Of a stretch of 64,000 nt of DNA, positions 37,904 through 47,001 are shown piece after piece (positions within the stretch are counted from its first letter, which is position 1; the number at the start of each line of letters is the position of its first letter). The translations under genes were made by a program, and so were the position numbers. This DNA is from Arthrobacter nitrophenolicus. Lineage in GTDB: Bacteria; Actinomycetota; Actinomycetes; Actinomycetales; Micrococcaceae. The notes under the pieces were generated by a model. The model saw only the letters and a list, made by a program, of their open reading frames with translations, made no database searches and was not told where the DNA came from. The DNA is taken from positions 1 through 64,000 of the forward strand of contig NZ_AOFD01000008.1 in assembly GCF_000332815.1 (NCBI RefSeq). Direction: 5' to 3'.

Positions 37904-40134
37904 ATGACCCCCGCCTCCACTGCTGCCATGACCCGCGCCCCCGGCATCTCCCGGGAAATCGAGGACGCGGCCTGGTTCGTCCTCGGCCCCGGGCTGCAGG
38001 GCAAGCCGTCGGCGCTGGACGGGCGGACCCTGACCTGGACCTCGGAGGCGGCGGCGGAGCTGGCGGAGAGGCTGGAGCGCGGCGCGCCGGACCCCAAGGC
38101 GCCCATGATGACCAACCTCCGGCAAAACCTCGACGGCGCGTCCCGGGAAGCCAAGCAGCTGGCAGTCGAACTGCTCTTCCTGCAGTCCCTGCCGCTGGCC
38201 CACGAGGTGAAGTCGCTGAAGGTCAAGCGCGCCCGCGTGGCAGAGGCTGCGTCATGGCTGGAGCCTCCCCTTGAGCTGCCCGAAGAGCTCTACCAGGGCA
38301 TGACGGACCACGGCGTCATCAGGGACCGGACAGCGGAGTTCAACTGGACCATCTGGGACCACCTGAAATGGCTGTGCCGTTTCGTGCAGCACGTGGACCA
38401 GCAGCCGCCCACCAGCATCACCGCGGCGCTGCTGGACCCGCTGAAGTTCCATGCCCTGGCGGCCGGCACCCCGGACGACCAGCCCGCCATCCGCCGCAGC
38501 ATCGAATTCCTGGCCTGGCCCAGCTACTTCGAGCCCGTGGTGGCCGACGTCGAGCGGCAGGAAATCCGGGATGCTTTCGCTTCGCTGGTGGGCGGGGCAA
38601 AGGGCGACAGCGAAGAGGACATCACCGCCGATATCCACCGCATCCGCCTGCACCTCGACGAGCAGGCAGGACAGCGCATCGACTGGTACGCCCGGCAGCT
38701 GGTCAGCCAATGGCGCAAGGTGGGCGACCCCGGGCACCGGGCCTGGCTGCTGCGGACCCACGGCGACAACACCGAACTGCTCACCGCCTGGCAGGGCGAG
38801 GAGAAGGTGACGCTCGACGTCGAACACCTCCGGCTGCTGGACCCCGGCGTCACCGCCGGAGTGGTGCAGCACGCGGTGGACGAGGATTACAAACACCTTG
38901 GCTATGTGGAACGCGAGGACACCAAGACGGCCGTCTTCGCCTTCCTGACCGTCATGAAACCGGGCGACCTGGTCCTGTACCAGCACGCCGGCGCCGTGCG
39001 GCTGGGCGGCGTGCTGGGCGAACCCGACTACAACGACGACAACCGGCGGCTGCGCCGCAAGGTCCGCTGGTTTGACGAGGGGCACGCTACGGCGAGCCTG
39101 CCCCGCCACGTCCAGCGCCAGCTGGCCACCGCGGGCATCGTGGTCGACGTGACCCGCGTGATGCCGGCCCTGCAGGCCCTCCTGCCGCCGGAAGCCGAAA
39201 CGGAACCGGACAGCGACACGGAAGGCGCCGCCGTCGTACCTCCGGTCCAGGAAGCTTCCGCCGGCTGACCCCCGAATTCGCCGACTCGCTGCACATGGGG
39301 CTGGAACCCCTGCAGGAGATCGCGGACCTGCTGGAGGAGAACCGGCAGCTGGTCCTCTACGGCCCGCCCGGCACCGGAAAAACGTACCTGGCCAAGCACC
39401 TCGCCGCGGAGCTGGCCGACGACACCACCGACGAACGGGTCAAACTGGTGCAGTTCCACCCGTCCTACGCCTACGAGGACTTCTTCGAGGGCTACCGGCC
39501 GGACAAGACAGACGACGGCCAGGTGTCCTTCAAGCTGGTGGCCGGACCGCTGCGGCGCCTCGCGGAGGAGGCCGCCAAGCCCGGCAACGAAAAGAAGCCC
39601 TACTTCCTGATCATCGATGAGATGAACCGGGCCAACCTGGCCAAGGTGTTCGGCGAGCTGTACTTCCTGCTGGAGTACCGGGACGACCGCATCTACCTGC
39701 AGTACAGCCCCAACGAGCCGTTCACGCTGCCGGACAACCTCTACATCATCGGCACCATGAACACCGCGGACCGTTCCATCGCGATGATGGACGCAGCCAT
39801 CCGCCGTCGGTTCTCCTTCATCGAACTGCACCCGCAGACCGAACCGGTCAAGGGCTCGCTGCTCCGGTTCCTGCAGGCCCGGCAGCTGGATACCACCCCG
39901 GCGCTGCTGCTGGATGCCCTGAACAGTGCCATCGACGAGTGGGACCGTGACCTGATGATCGGCCCGTCCTACTTCATGAAGCCGGCGGCCCAGACTCCCG
40001 CCGGGCTGCGCCGGATCTGGAAGTACGAGCTGATGCCGCTGCTGGAGGAGCACTACCACGGCCAGCTCACCCGGGCGCAGCTGGAAGAGCGCTTCGGGCT
40101 GGACCAGCTGCTGGGACGCCTTGCAGCAGGGTAG
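37904..40134 (+). CDS. mcrB: McrB-like AAA+ NTPase, type IV restriction subunit (one base loss)
   Basis: Two open frames (37904-39268 and one from 39295) join into a single protein of about 743 residues when one T is restored near 39256 (EAFRRLTPEFADSLHMGLEPL). The N-terminal 430 residues are mostly unknown, ending in a PUA/EVE-like segment (VMKPGDLVLYQHAGAVRLGGVLGEPDY, then RRKVRWF), the likely DNA-reading domain. The C-terminal AAA+ domain has Walker A GPPGTGKT, FHPSYAYEDFFEGYRP, Walker B LIIDEMNRANLAKVFGELY and the McrB signature GTMNTADRSIAMMDAAIRRRF. It pairs with the McrC gene downstream; together they would cleave modified DNA. Confidence 0.85.
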
Positions 40135-41401
40135 CCGCGCAGCATCACGGCGGCATCTGGTCCTGGACGAACTGTCCCGGGGCATCGTGGAACGTCTGGA
40201 CCCTGCCAGCGCCTCGTTCGTGAATTCGAGCGGCCTGGCGAAGGCCTCTCCCATGGGCATGGGCCTGTACCGGATCGAACCGGTGGGCAAGGTGGGCTCG
40301 GTCCGCACGCCCACGGTCCAGCTGGATGTGCGGCCCAAGGACCGGCTGGGGCTCAGCCGGCTCCTGTTCCTGCTCAGCTACGCGGCTGACCAGGGTTTCC
40401 GGCCTGACACCGTTGCCGCCGCCGAGGAGGGCGGGCTGTGGAGCGCGTTGGCCGAGTCGCTCGCACAGCTGGCGGAGCGAGCCCTGGGCCGCGGCGTGCT
40501 GCAGGGCTACCTGACAGTGGACGAGTCGCTGCGGACCGTCAAGGGCCGGATCCGGATTTCGGACCAGATCTCGCGGCGGCCGGGCATGCTGGTGCCCCTT
40601 GAAGTTTCCTATGACGAGTTCACCGAGGACATCGCCGAGAACCGGATCCTGCGCGCCGCACTTGAGCGGATGGGGCAGGTTCCGGGGGTCCGCCCGGAGG
40701 TGCTGAGCCGGCTCCGCCAGCTGAAGGGAAAGCTCGACGACGTCACACGGCTTGCCGCCGGCGCCCCGCTGCCGCCGTGGAAACCCACCCGGATGAACCT
40801 GCGCTACCACGCGGTGCTCCGGCTCGCCGAAGTGATCCTGCGCAACGCATCGGCAGAAGCGGGCGAGGGCGGGCAGCAGACGGCCTCGTTCGTGGTGGAC
40901 ATGGCCCGGGTGTTCGAGGACTTCGTCGGCGCAGCCCTGCGGGCGGCCATGGCGGAATACCCGGGGGAGCTGCGGCTGCGGTACAACGCGCTGCTGAGCG
41001 AGGCCGTGCGGGACACGGACAGGCTGCAGGTCCGTCCGGACGCCGTGCACCTGCTGGGCGGACGGCCGGTGGTGGTCTACAACGCCAAGTACAAGGCGGC
41101 TTCGGATGCCGGCGCCTCGCTGACGGCCGACCACTACCAGATGCTTGCACACTGCACCGCCCTGGCCGTGCCCACCGCCTGGCTGGTCTACGCGGGTGCG
41201 GGGGAGATGAAGCTCCGCCGGATCCTCAACACGGACATCGACATCGTGGAGTTTCCGCTGGACCTTTCCCTGCCACCGTCGGACATCCTGGCCTCCGTCC
41301 GGGAGCTGGCCCGGCAGTCCTGGGGAGAAGTGGTCCGGCAGCATTCGGCGGTTGAGCCTGTCGAAACCACCACGGGTTTCGACAAGCTCAACCAACGGTG
41401 A
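40121..41401 (+). CDS. mcrC: McrC-like restriction endonuclease subunit
   Basis: A 426-residue McrC-family protein, TTG start overlapping mcrB by 14 nt. An N-terminal DUF domain (LVLDELSRGIVERLDP) is followed by FTEDIAENRILRAALERM and the PD-(D/E)xK nuclease core RPDAVHLLGG then VVVYNAKYKA. The usual acidic residue before xK is Asn here, so catalysis may be impaired. The last 16 residues (VEPVETTTGFDKLNQR) are encoded by the dispersed repeat. No better start was seen. Confidence 0.82.
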   Translation: MQQGSRAASRRHLVLDELSRGIVERLDPASASFVNSSGLAKASPMGMGLYRIEPVGKVGSVRTPTVQLDVRPKDRLGLSRLLFLLSYAADQGFRPDTVAAAEEGGLWSALAESLAQLAERALGRGVLQGYLTVDESLRTVKGRIRISDQISRRPGMLVPLEVSYDEFTEDIAENRILRAALERMGQVPGVRPEVLSRLRQLKGKLDDVTRLAAGAPLPPWKPTRMNLRYHAVLRLAEVILRNASAEAGEGGQQTASFVVDMARVFEDFVGAALRAAMAEYPGELRLRYNALLSEAVRDTDRLQVRPDAVHLLGGRPVVVYNAKYKAASDAGASLTADHYQMLAHCTALAVPTAWLVYAGAGEMKLRRILNTDIDIVEFPLDLSLPPSDILASVRELARQSWGEVVRQHSAVEPVETTTGFDKLNQR

Positions 41402-41418
41402 TTGAGCCTGTCGAAATC
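41350..41418. repeat. Dispersed short repeat, three copies
   Basis: GGTTGAGCCTGTCGAAACC (41350-41368), its near-complement GGTTTCGACAAGCTCAACC (41375-41393), and a third direct copy ATTGAGCCTGTCGAAATC (41401-41418). The first two form an inverted pair able to fold into a hairpin. They encode the end of mcrC; the third lies against the convergent kinase stop. Confidence 0.85.
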
Positions 41419-43072
41419 TAGACCGGGACCCGGAACGTGAAGGTGGTGCCCTTGCCCAGCTGGCTGTCCACCTCGATCGTCCCGCCGTGCGCTTCGACGA
41501 TTGCCTTGCTGATGGGCAGGCCCAGGCCGACGCCGGGAATGGCGGTGCGGCGCACGTTGCTGGTGCGGAAGAACTTGGCGAACACTTCGGACGTGTCCTC
41601 CGCGGTCATCCCCATGCCGGTGTCCGAGACGCTGCAGGCCAGGTGGCCGTCCTCCTGTGCCAGGCTGACCAGGACGTTCCCGCCGTCGGGGGAGTACTTG
41701 ATGGCGTTGGACACCAGGTTGTCCAGGACCTGGGAGATGCGGGCGCCGTCCACATGGGCTTCCAGCTTGTCCGGCGTCTCGGCCGCCAGGACCACTCCGG
41801 CCACTGCGGCCTTGGGCAGCGCGGAGGACACGCTGGCACGGACCAGCTCGGCAACATCCACTGTGTGCGGAGTGACAATCAGCTGGCCGTTGCGGCTCGC
41901 CAGCAGGTCGGACACCAGGGTCAGGAGACGCTCGGAGTTCCGCCGGATGATCTCCAGCATCTCCCGGTCTGACTCCGCCTGGTCGTCGGCCAGCAGGATC
42001 TCCACGTAGCCCAGGATGGAGGTCAGCGGGGTGCGGAACTCATGGGAGACGCTGGAGACAAAGTCGTCTTTCGCGGACAGGGCGTTCACCAGGTCCGTCA
42101 CGTCGCTGAAGGCGATCACCGAGCCGGCAAACTTGCCGTCCGGATCCTTCATGGCACGCGCCGTCGTTACGAAGGCGCGCTGCTCCTTGCCGTCACCCAG
42201 CCACACGAGGTAGTCCGTGAAGGTTTCGCCCAGCACGGCGCGGCGGACCGGGCGGTCTTCCACGGGAACCAGGGTTTTGCGGTCTGGTCCGAACACCAGG
42301 AGCTGGGATTCGTTCGGGTCCGGGTTGTCCTTGGGACTGGCCAGGACGTGGTTGGCACGCTGTTTCCGGTTCATGAGGACGTCATGGCCGTCGGCATCCA
42401 CGGCGAGGACGCCCAGATGCACGGTGTCCAGGACTGTATTGAGGAGCGATTCCTGCCGCTGGCTGGTGCGGAGGTTGGCCTGGAGCTGGGCGTCTTTTTC
42501 CTCCAGCTCACGCTGCTGCCGCATCATGCTCAGCGTCAGCACGCTCACGGACACACCGATTCCGAGCGTGATGACGGGAAGGAGCAGGGTCCGCGCAAAG
42601 TCCTGCGCGGTGAAGGTCCCCTTGATGAGCAGGGGCGCCCACAGGATGGCCAGCGGGGCGAGGAACGCCAGCCACAGGGCCAGCCTGGGGTAGTAGCCGG
42701 AGGCGCACAGCCAGATCACCGGGAGCACTGCGAGCAGGCCGATGCTGGTCAGGCTCTCCAGGCCGCCTTCCCGCCCCAGACCGATGGAGACGAAATCAAG
42801 CACGGGAATGGCCAGGAAACTCGTGTACGGCAGCCGCTCCCACGGAACGAGGTAGCAGGAAGCCATCAGCACGAGCTGGGAGACCAGGAACGCGACGAAA
42901 AAGGGGTTGCCCATGCCCTGGGGAAAGAACACCCACACCAGGAAAGCCGTCAGGCACGTTGTCACGAAGAGCGGCATCTGGCTCAGTGCTACGCGGTCCC
43001 GCAGCCGGTACTCGTGGAAGGGACGCCGGAAGAATCGCAGCCGTCCCGAGGACCAGGCGACGGATCAGTCAT
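41418..43072 (-). CDS. PAS-containing sensor histidine kinase (one base loss)
   Basis: About 551 residues. The open frame begins at an internal Met (42977), but restoring one C near 43045 joins it to MTDPSPGPRDRLRFFRRPFHEY from the ATG at 43072. Four to six membrane helices (LVWVFFPQGMGNPFFVAFLVSQLVLM and later segments) precede a PAS domain with AVDADGHDVLMNRKQ, a dimerisation domain with the phosphorylated His in SSVSHEFRTPLTSILGY, and a HATPase with DNLVSNAIKYSPDG and GMGMTAEDT. Divergent from a PhoB-type response regulator, its probable partner. Confidence 0.86.
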
Positions 43073-43133
43073 TGCGTGGCGACTTTCGCGCGAGGGTGTA
43101 AAGGGCCATAGCAGCAGGATATCCGCAGGCAGC

Positions 43134-43139
43134 TATACT
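43134..43139 (+). promoter_or_regulatory. Putative -10 for the response regulator
   Basis: TATACT is close to consensus and lies 27 nt before the ATG in the divergent gap with the histidine kinase gene. No convincing -35 is seen, so activation by a regulator or weak basal transcription is possible. Confidence 0.35.
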
Positions 43140-43166
43140 TCTGACGTTGGCTGCTGAGGGGGCACT

Positions 43167-43928
43167 ATGAGTGATGCACGCGTTGGGCTGGTCATCGAGG
43201 ATGACCATGATATCCGGGAACTGGTCCGCACGGTCCTGACCCAGGCCGGTTTCGAAGTGACAGTGGCAAGCAGCGGCGCGGAGGGCGTCCTCATCGCGAA
43301 GACCCTGAACCCGGACGTCATCACCCTGGACCTCGGCCTGCCGGACATCGACGGCTTTGAGGTATCGCGGCAGATCCGCGAGTTTTCCGACGCCTATATC
43401 GTGATGCTCACGGCCCGCACCGAAGAACTGGACACCCTGATCGGGCTGGAGTCCGGCGCGGACGACTACCTCACCAAGCCGTTCCGTCCGCGCGAGCTGC
43501 GTGCCCGTATCGCCGCCATGATGCGCCGGCCCCGGTCAGGTGCGGATACCGAGGCGTCCACGGTGGAGGCTGCGGAGGGCAACGGGCACTCCGAACGCGG
43601 GAACTACAGCCACAACGGCCTGGAACTCAGCTACGCTTCCCGCACCGTCGTGGTGGACGGCAAGGAAATGAACCTCACCCGCACCGAGTTCGAACTGCTC
43701 CATGCCCTGCTCGAGGCCGGCCGGACGGTCCGCACCAAGGCGGACCTGGTGCGCAGGCTGCGGGACGAGGATTACGACGTCGGCAGCTACATCAGCGAGG
43801 CCGACGAACGCTCAGTGGAAGTCCACATGGGCAACCTCCGCAAGAAGCTTGGCGATTCCCCCCAGCAGCCGCGCTGGCTGCAAACCGTCCGCGGCGTGGG
43901 CTACCGGCTGGCTCCAAGCGAGCACTGA
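43167..43928 (+). CDS. OmpR/PhoB-family response regulator
   Basis: A 253-residue regulator with an N-terminal receiver (acidic pocket VIEDDHDI, phospho-acceptor Asp in VITLDLGLPD, Lys in DDYLTKPFRPREL), then a linker of about 35 residues rich in Glu, Ser and Asn. The C-terminal winged helix (LTRTEFELLHALLEAGRTV, ending GVGYRLAPSEH) binds DNA. Probably phosphorylated by the divergent histidine kinase. Target genes unknown. Its tail overlaps the convergent Hpt-like gene by 28 nt. Confidence 0.93.
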   Translation: MSDARVGLVIEDDHDIRELVRTVLTQAGFEVTVASSGAEGVLIAKTLNPDVITLDLGLPDIDGFEVSRQIREFSDAYIVMLTARTEELDTLIGLESGADDYLTKPFRPRELRARIAAMMRRPRSGADTEASTVEAAEGNGHSERGNYSHNGLELSYASRTVVVDGKEMNLTRTEFELLHALLEAGRTVRTKADLVRRLRDEDYDVGSYISEADERSVEVHMGNLRKKLGDSPQQPRWLQTVRGVGYRLAPSEH

Positions 43929-44311
43929 GCCTGCAGCCGGTGCGTCGTCAGTTCGCTGCACAGGTTGATGGGGCGGAGGAACGTGGCGGCCAGCCGGGGA
44001 AGGACGACGGCGGCATCGGACGTGCGTGCGTCGGTGCGGATTGCGCCCTCGAGGTCCAAGGCAAGGCCGGCGAGCCGCTCGGCTCCCACCATTTGGCTTG
44101 ACGTCTTCAGGCTGAGGACTGCATCCACCGAGCCGTCCAGGTCCCCGGTGGTCAGGGCCAGCCGAAGGCGGTCGATGCGCTCCGGCAGGCACTCGATGAA
44201 GTTGTCCACGAAGACCCTGCAGTACCCCTCGTCCTCCTCCAGTTCCTCCAGGAGCCGGTCGAGTACGGACTGGTCCACCAACGGCCGGGGGGCATCATCT
44301 GAGGCGCTCAC
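43901..44311 (-). CDS. Hpt-like protein lacking the phospho-histidine
   Basis: A 136-residue helical protein from the GTG at 44311, with RBS AAAGGAG. It aligns with Hpt domains: LLEELEEDEGYCRVFVDNFIECLPERIDRL, then AVLSLKTSSQMVGAERLAGLALDLE. The canonical motif is AHxLKGSSxxxGA; here the His position is Leu (codon CTC at 44114-44116 on the complement, one base from CAC). It cannot relay phosphate as usual but may bind the response regulator. It overlaps the response regulator gene tail to tail. Confidence 0.75.
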   Translation of the reverse strand: MSASDDAPRPLVDQSVLDRLLEELEEDEGYCRVFVDNFIECLPERIDRLRLALTTGDLDGSVDAVLSLKTSSQMVGAERLAGLALDLEGAIRTDARTSDAAVVLPRLAATFLRPINLCSELTTHRLQAQCSLGASR

Positions 44312-44521
44312 GACGCTCCTTTCAGCTGGGAAGAACCATTGACGGAAACGTCGCGGGTTGGTGGTGCTGTGCCCTTTCAGGTTAGGTCTGCGGCCATTTT
44401 GCGGCGGGCTTTCCGGGGAGAATTGTGGGTTTCTTGATGGGAGGGCGGGACCTGCGCCCAATACTTGAGCCAGTGCTTCCTGCACGAAAACATCGCGGCT
44501 CCGGCCGCCCGTCAGCTGGGG

Positions 44522-45763
44522 ATGGGTGCCTTGTTTCGAATGCTCAGGACGTTAGTTGTCGCTGTCTTCCTTGGGACCGGGCTCGCTCTGTCCGGCGTGC
44601 AGCCGGCCGCAGCCGGCGCTCCTGCCGCACAGGTGGCAGTCAACCCGGGGACCGGTCCGGCGGGATCCGCCGTCACGGTTTCCGGTACGGGGTTCAAGGC
44701 CTCCACCACGGGAACGGTGATCGTCGGTTCTGCCACGTTCCAGTTCCGCACCACGGCGACCGGTGCCTTCAGCGCCGGCATCACCATTCCCGCTGGCGCC
44801 GCCGGGAGCACCACCATCACGGCCAAGACCTCTTCCATCAAGGCCTCCACCGTTTTCGTCGTGCAGGCAGCGCCTGTACCCGCGCCCCAGCCACCCGCCG
44901 TCAGCACTGACCCGCTGCGTTTCGGCGTTGGCACTGCCGGGGGAGCCATGGCAGCGGCGGAGTTGGATGAGGTGGCCAATCTCGCCGGGGAGAGTCCCTC
45001 GCTGGTCCTGATCTACAAGGACTTCCGGCAGGCCCCGCCCCTGGCAGAGCTGGACGCGGTTCACGCACGGGGAGCCCTGCCGCTTGTGACCTGGGAGCCG
45101 TGGGCCTGGGGCGGCGGCGTCAACCAGCCGGCATACTCGCTGGACCGGATTGCGGCAGGGGATTTCGATGCCCGGATCACCGAGTGGGGCCAGGCCCTCG
45201 CTGCCTGGGGCAAGCCCGTGATGCTGCGCTTCGCCCACGAGATGAACGGCAATTGGTACCCCTGGTCCCAAGGGGTCAACGGAAACCAGACCGGCGACTA
45301 CATTCCGGCCTGGCAGCACGTGCACGATCTTGTGGCGGCTGCCGGAGCAGGCAACGTGCAATGGGTGTGGTCGCCGAACGTTCCCTACTGGGGATCCACA
45401 GACCTTGCCGGCCTTTACCCGGGCGCTGCCTATGTGGACGTGGTTGCCCTGGACGGCTACAACTGGGGCACGTCCCAGACGTGGAGCAGCTGGATCATGC
45501 CGCAGGACCTGTTCGGCCCCGGCATCGCCCAGCTCCGGACGCTGTCTCCGGGCAAGCCCATCCTCATCGCGGAGACGGCTTCCACCGAGCTGGGCGGTTC
45601 CAAGGCCGCCTGGAACACCGAACTCGTGTCCTACCTGGCAGCCCAGCCTGACGTGGTGGGCTTCGTCTGGTTCCACCTGCAGAAGGAGGCCGACTGGCGC
45701 ATCAACAGCAGTGACTCATCCGCGTCCGCACTTCGAAACGCCTTGCTGGCGCGGCGCAGCTGA
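44522..45763 (+). CDS. Secreted GH26-like glycoside hydrolase with TIG-like domain
   Basis: About 413 residues with a Sec signal (MLRTLVVAVFLGTGLALSG, cleavage near AAAGA). An Ig/TIG-like domain follows (VNPGTGPAGSAVTVSGTGF), then a Pro-rich linker. The catalytic barrel has the acid/base Glu in LRFAHEMNGNWYPW and the nucleophile Glu in PILIAETAS, as in GH26 mannanases. Acts outside the cell on a beta-linked glycan, probably mannan or a related polymer. ATG at 44522; an upstream TTG at 44465 is less likely. Confidence 0.83.
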   Translation: MGALFRMLRTLVVAVFLGTGLALSGVQPAAAGAPAAQVAVNPGTGPAGSAVTVSGTGFKASTTGTVIVGSATFQFRTTATGAFSAGITIPAGAAGSTTITAKTSSIKASTVFVVQAAPVPAPQPPAVSTDPLRFGVGTAGGAMAAAELDEVANLAGESPSLVLIYKDFRQAPPLAELDAVHARGALPLVTWEPWAWGGGVNQPAYSLDRIAAGDFDARITEWGQALAAWGKPVMLRFAHEMNGNWYPWSQGVNGNQTGDYIPAWQHVHDLVAAAGAGNVQWVWSPNVPYWGSTDLAGLYPGAAYVDVVALDGYNWGTSQTWSSWIMPQDLFGPGIAQLRTLSPGKPILIAETASTELGGSKAAWNTELVSYLAAQPDVVGFVWFHLQKEADWRINSSDSSASALRNALLARRS

Positions 45764-45769
45764 ATACCG

Positions 45770-46213
45770 TCAAGAAGCCGGCCGATCAGTGCCGCTTTCC
45801 AGGAAGCGCACCAGATGGTCCTCCAGCGCTGAACCGTCCTTGAGCTCGCACTCCCAGACGGTGAGGACCTCCCACCCGGCGTCCTCAAGCTGGCGGCGCT
45901 GGCCGGCGTCGCGCTCCCTCGTCCTGGAGCGCTTCGCCGCCCAGAATTCCGCGTTGGCCTTTGGGGCGTGCTGCCCAACCCGGCAATCGTGGAAATGCCA
46001 GAAACAGCCGTTCACGAAGATGACTTTGCGGCGGCCTGCGAACACCAGGTCCGGGTTGCCGGGCAGCCGCGACGTACCGGACCTGCCGTGCAGGCGGTAG
46101 CGGTAGCCCTTGGCATGGAGCAGCCTGCGCACTAGCAATTCGGGCTTGGTGTTCTTGCCTCGGATCCGGGACATGTTCCAGCTGCGCCGCTCCGGAGTCA
46201 GCTTGTCCGCCAT
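45770..46213 (-). CDS. vsr: Very short patch repair endonuclease Vsr
   Basis: A 147-residue Vsr nuclease. Seen: an N-terminal NMSRIRGKNTKPELLVRRLLHAKGYRYRLH, the catalytic GNPDLVFAGRRKVIFVNGCFWHFHDC (Asp ligand and His-rich zinc loop), and a C-terminal WEVLTVWECELKD. Vsr nicks T:G mismatches from deaminated methyl-cytosine. No DNA methyltransferase gene is seen in this window, so it is an orphan here. It lies 4 kb from the McrBC pair. Confidence 0.93.
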   Translation of the reverse strand: MADKLTPERRSWNMSRIRGKNTKPELLVRRLLHAKGYRYRLHGRSGTSRLPGNPDLVFAGRRKVIFVNGCFWHFHDCRVGQHAPKANAEFWAAKRSRTRERDAGQRRQLEDAGWEVLTVWECELKDGSALEDHLVRFLESGTDRPAS

Positions 46214-46232
46214 ACTCCAAGTCTAGGAGTGC

Positions 46233-46667
46233 TCAGATCTCCCGCTCGGGCTGTTCGCCGAACACGAAGTGCCGGCCGCTGACCGACTTTGGCTCGATCT
46301 CCACGTAGAAGTCCTTGAGCGTGGGCACCCAGGTCTTCAGGCCCAGCGCCTCCACGGCCTCCAGCTCTGCCGATTTGTTCAGCACGCGCGCGGTTCCGCG
46401 CAGCACCACTGACCAGGCCTCGTCCGAGACGATGCCGTCCGCCTCGAAGAGCACCGTGGAATTGATGGTCAGCTGTGCCAGTTTGTTGCCCGGCGCCGTC
46501 CGGAGGTAGATCTTCCGCTCCGCCGTGACGTAGTTGACCGGGAAGATATCCGGTTCGCCCGCAACCGAGACCACCAGCCTGCCGTGCTTGGTGTTCTCCA
46601 GAAGGTGCCATGACTGCTCGTCGGTGAGTTCGAGTACGGGTTGGCCGTCTGCGTGTTCAAACATCAT
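46233..46667 (-). CDS. PNPOx-fold flavin-binding protein
   Basis: A 144-residue pyridoxamine-phosphate-oxidase-like split-barrel protein (LENTKHGRLVVSVAGEPDIFPVNYVTAERKIYLRTAPGNK). Members bind FMN, F420 or heme. The Arg/Lys-bearing strand KIYLRTAPGNKLAQL suggests a flavin phosphate site. Cofactor and substrate cannot be settled here. It ends 19 nt from the Vsr start, with an ATG-ATG start. Confidence 0.8.
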   Translation of the reverse strand: MMFEHADGQPVLELTDEQSWHLLENTKHGRLVVSVAGEPDIFPVNYVTAERKIYLRTAPGNKLAQLTINSTVLFEADGIVSDEAWSVVLRGTARVLNKSAELEAVEALGLKTWVPTLKDFYVEIEPKSVSGRHFVFGEQPEREI

Positions 46668-46731
46668 GAAGCCATTCTTCTACTCATTGTAGAAACGCGC
46701 CAGAGGGTTGCCGGTTTTGCTTCAGCCGCTT

Positions 46732-47001
46732 TCAGCGGGAGCGGACGTTTGGCCGTGGCGCGAGCAGTGGGCCCACCAGCAAAGGGGAAACCTGTACCTT
46801 GAGCCGCCGCCCGCACCGGACGCAAAAGCGCGGGGGCTCCAGCTCCAGCCTCACCGCGCACGCCGGGTGAGGGTACGACGGCGGTGTGCTGCCGCCGTCG
46901 TACGCTTCCTTCTCGGCGGGGAGGCCGCAGTGCCCGCAGAAGGTGCGGAAGGCTGGGCCCGGTGTAGCGCCGGTGGTTGAGCCCGTCGAAGCCCGGTTCA
47001 T
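46732..47001 (-). CDS. bsaP: Biotin synthase auxiliary protein BsaP
   Basis: An 89-residue protein with two Cys pairs in a zinc-ribbon or Fe-S arrangement: FCGHCGLPA and FCVRCGRRL, with a conserved [16 protein letters not shown] between. This matches BsaP, the actinobacterial partner needed by BioB. The ATG overlaps the bioB stop (ATGA), so the two are coupled. Residues 2-10 (NRASTGSTT) come from a diverged copy of the dispersed repeat, so the true family core starts later. Confidence 0.8.
   Translation of the reverse strand: MNRASTGSTTGATPGPAFRTFCGHCGLPAEKEAYDGGSTPPSYPHPACAVRLELEPPRFCVRCGRRLKVQVSPLLVGPLLAPRPNVRSR
46972..46995. repeat. Dispersed short repeat, diverged copy
   Basis: GGTTGAGCCCGTCGAAGCC differs from the copies at 7086 and 41350 at two positions. 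It overlaps the start of bsaP and adds codons there. Confidence 0.75.

Noticed and set aside
39268..39295. Two separate genes for the McrB N-terminal region and the AAA+ domain
   Set aside because: One restored T joins both in frame, giving a protein of 743 residues that reads smoothly, so I treat it as one gene.
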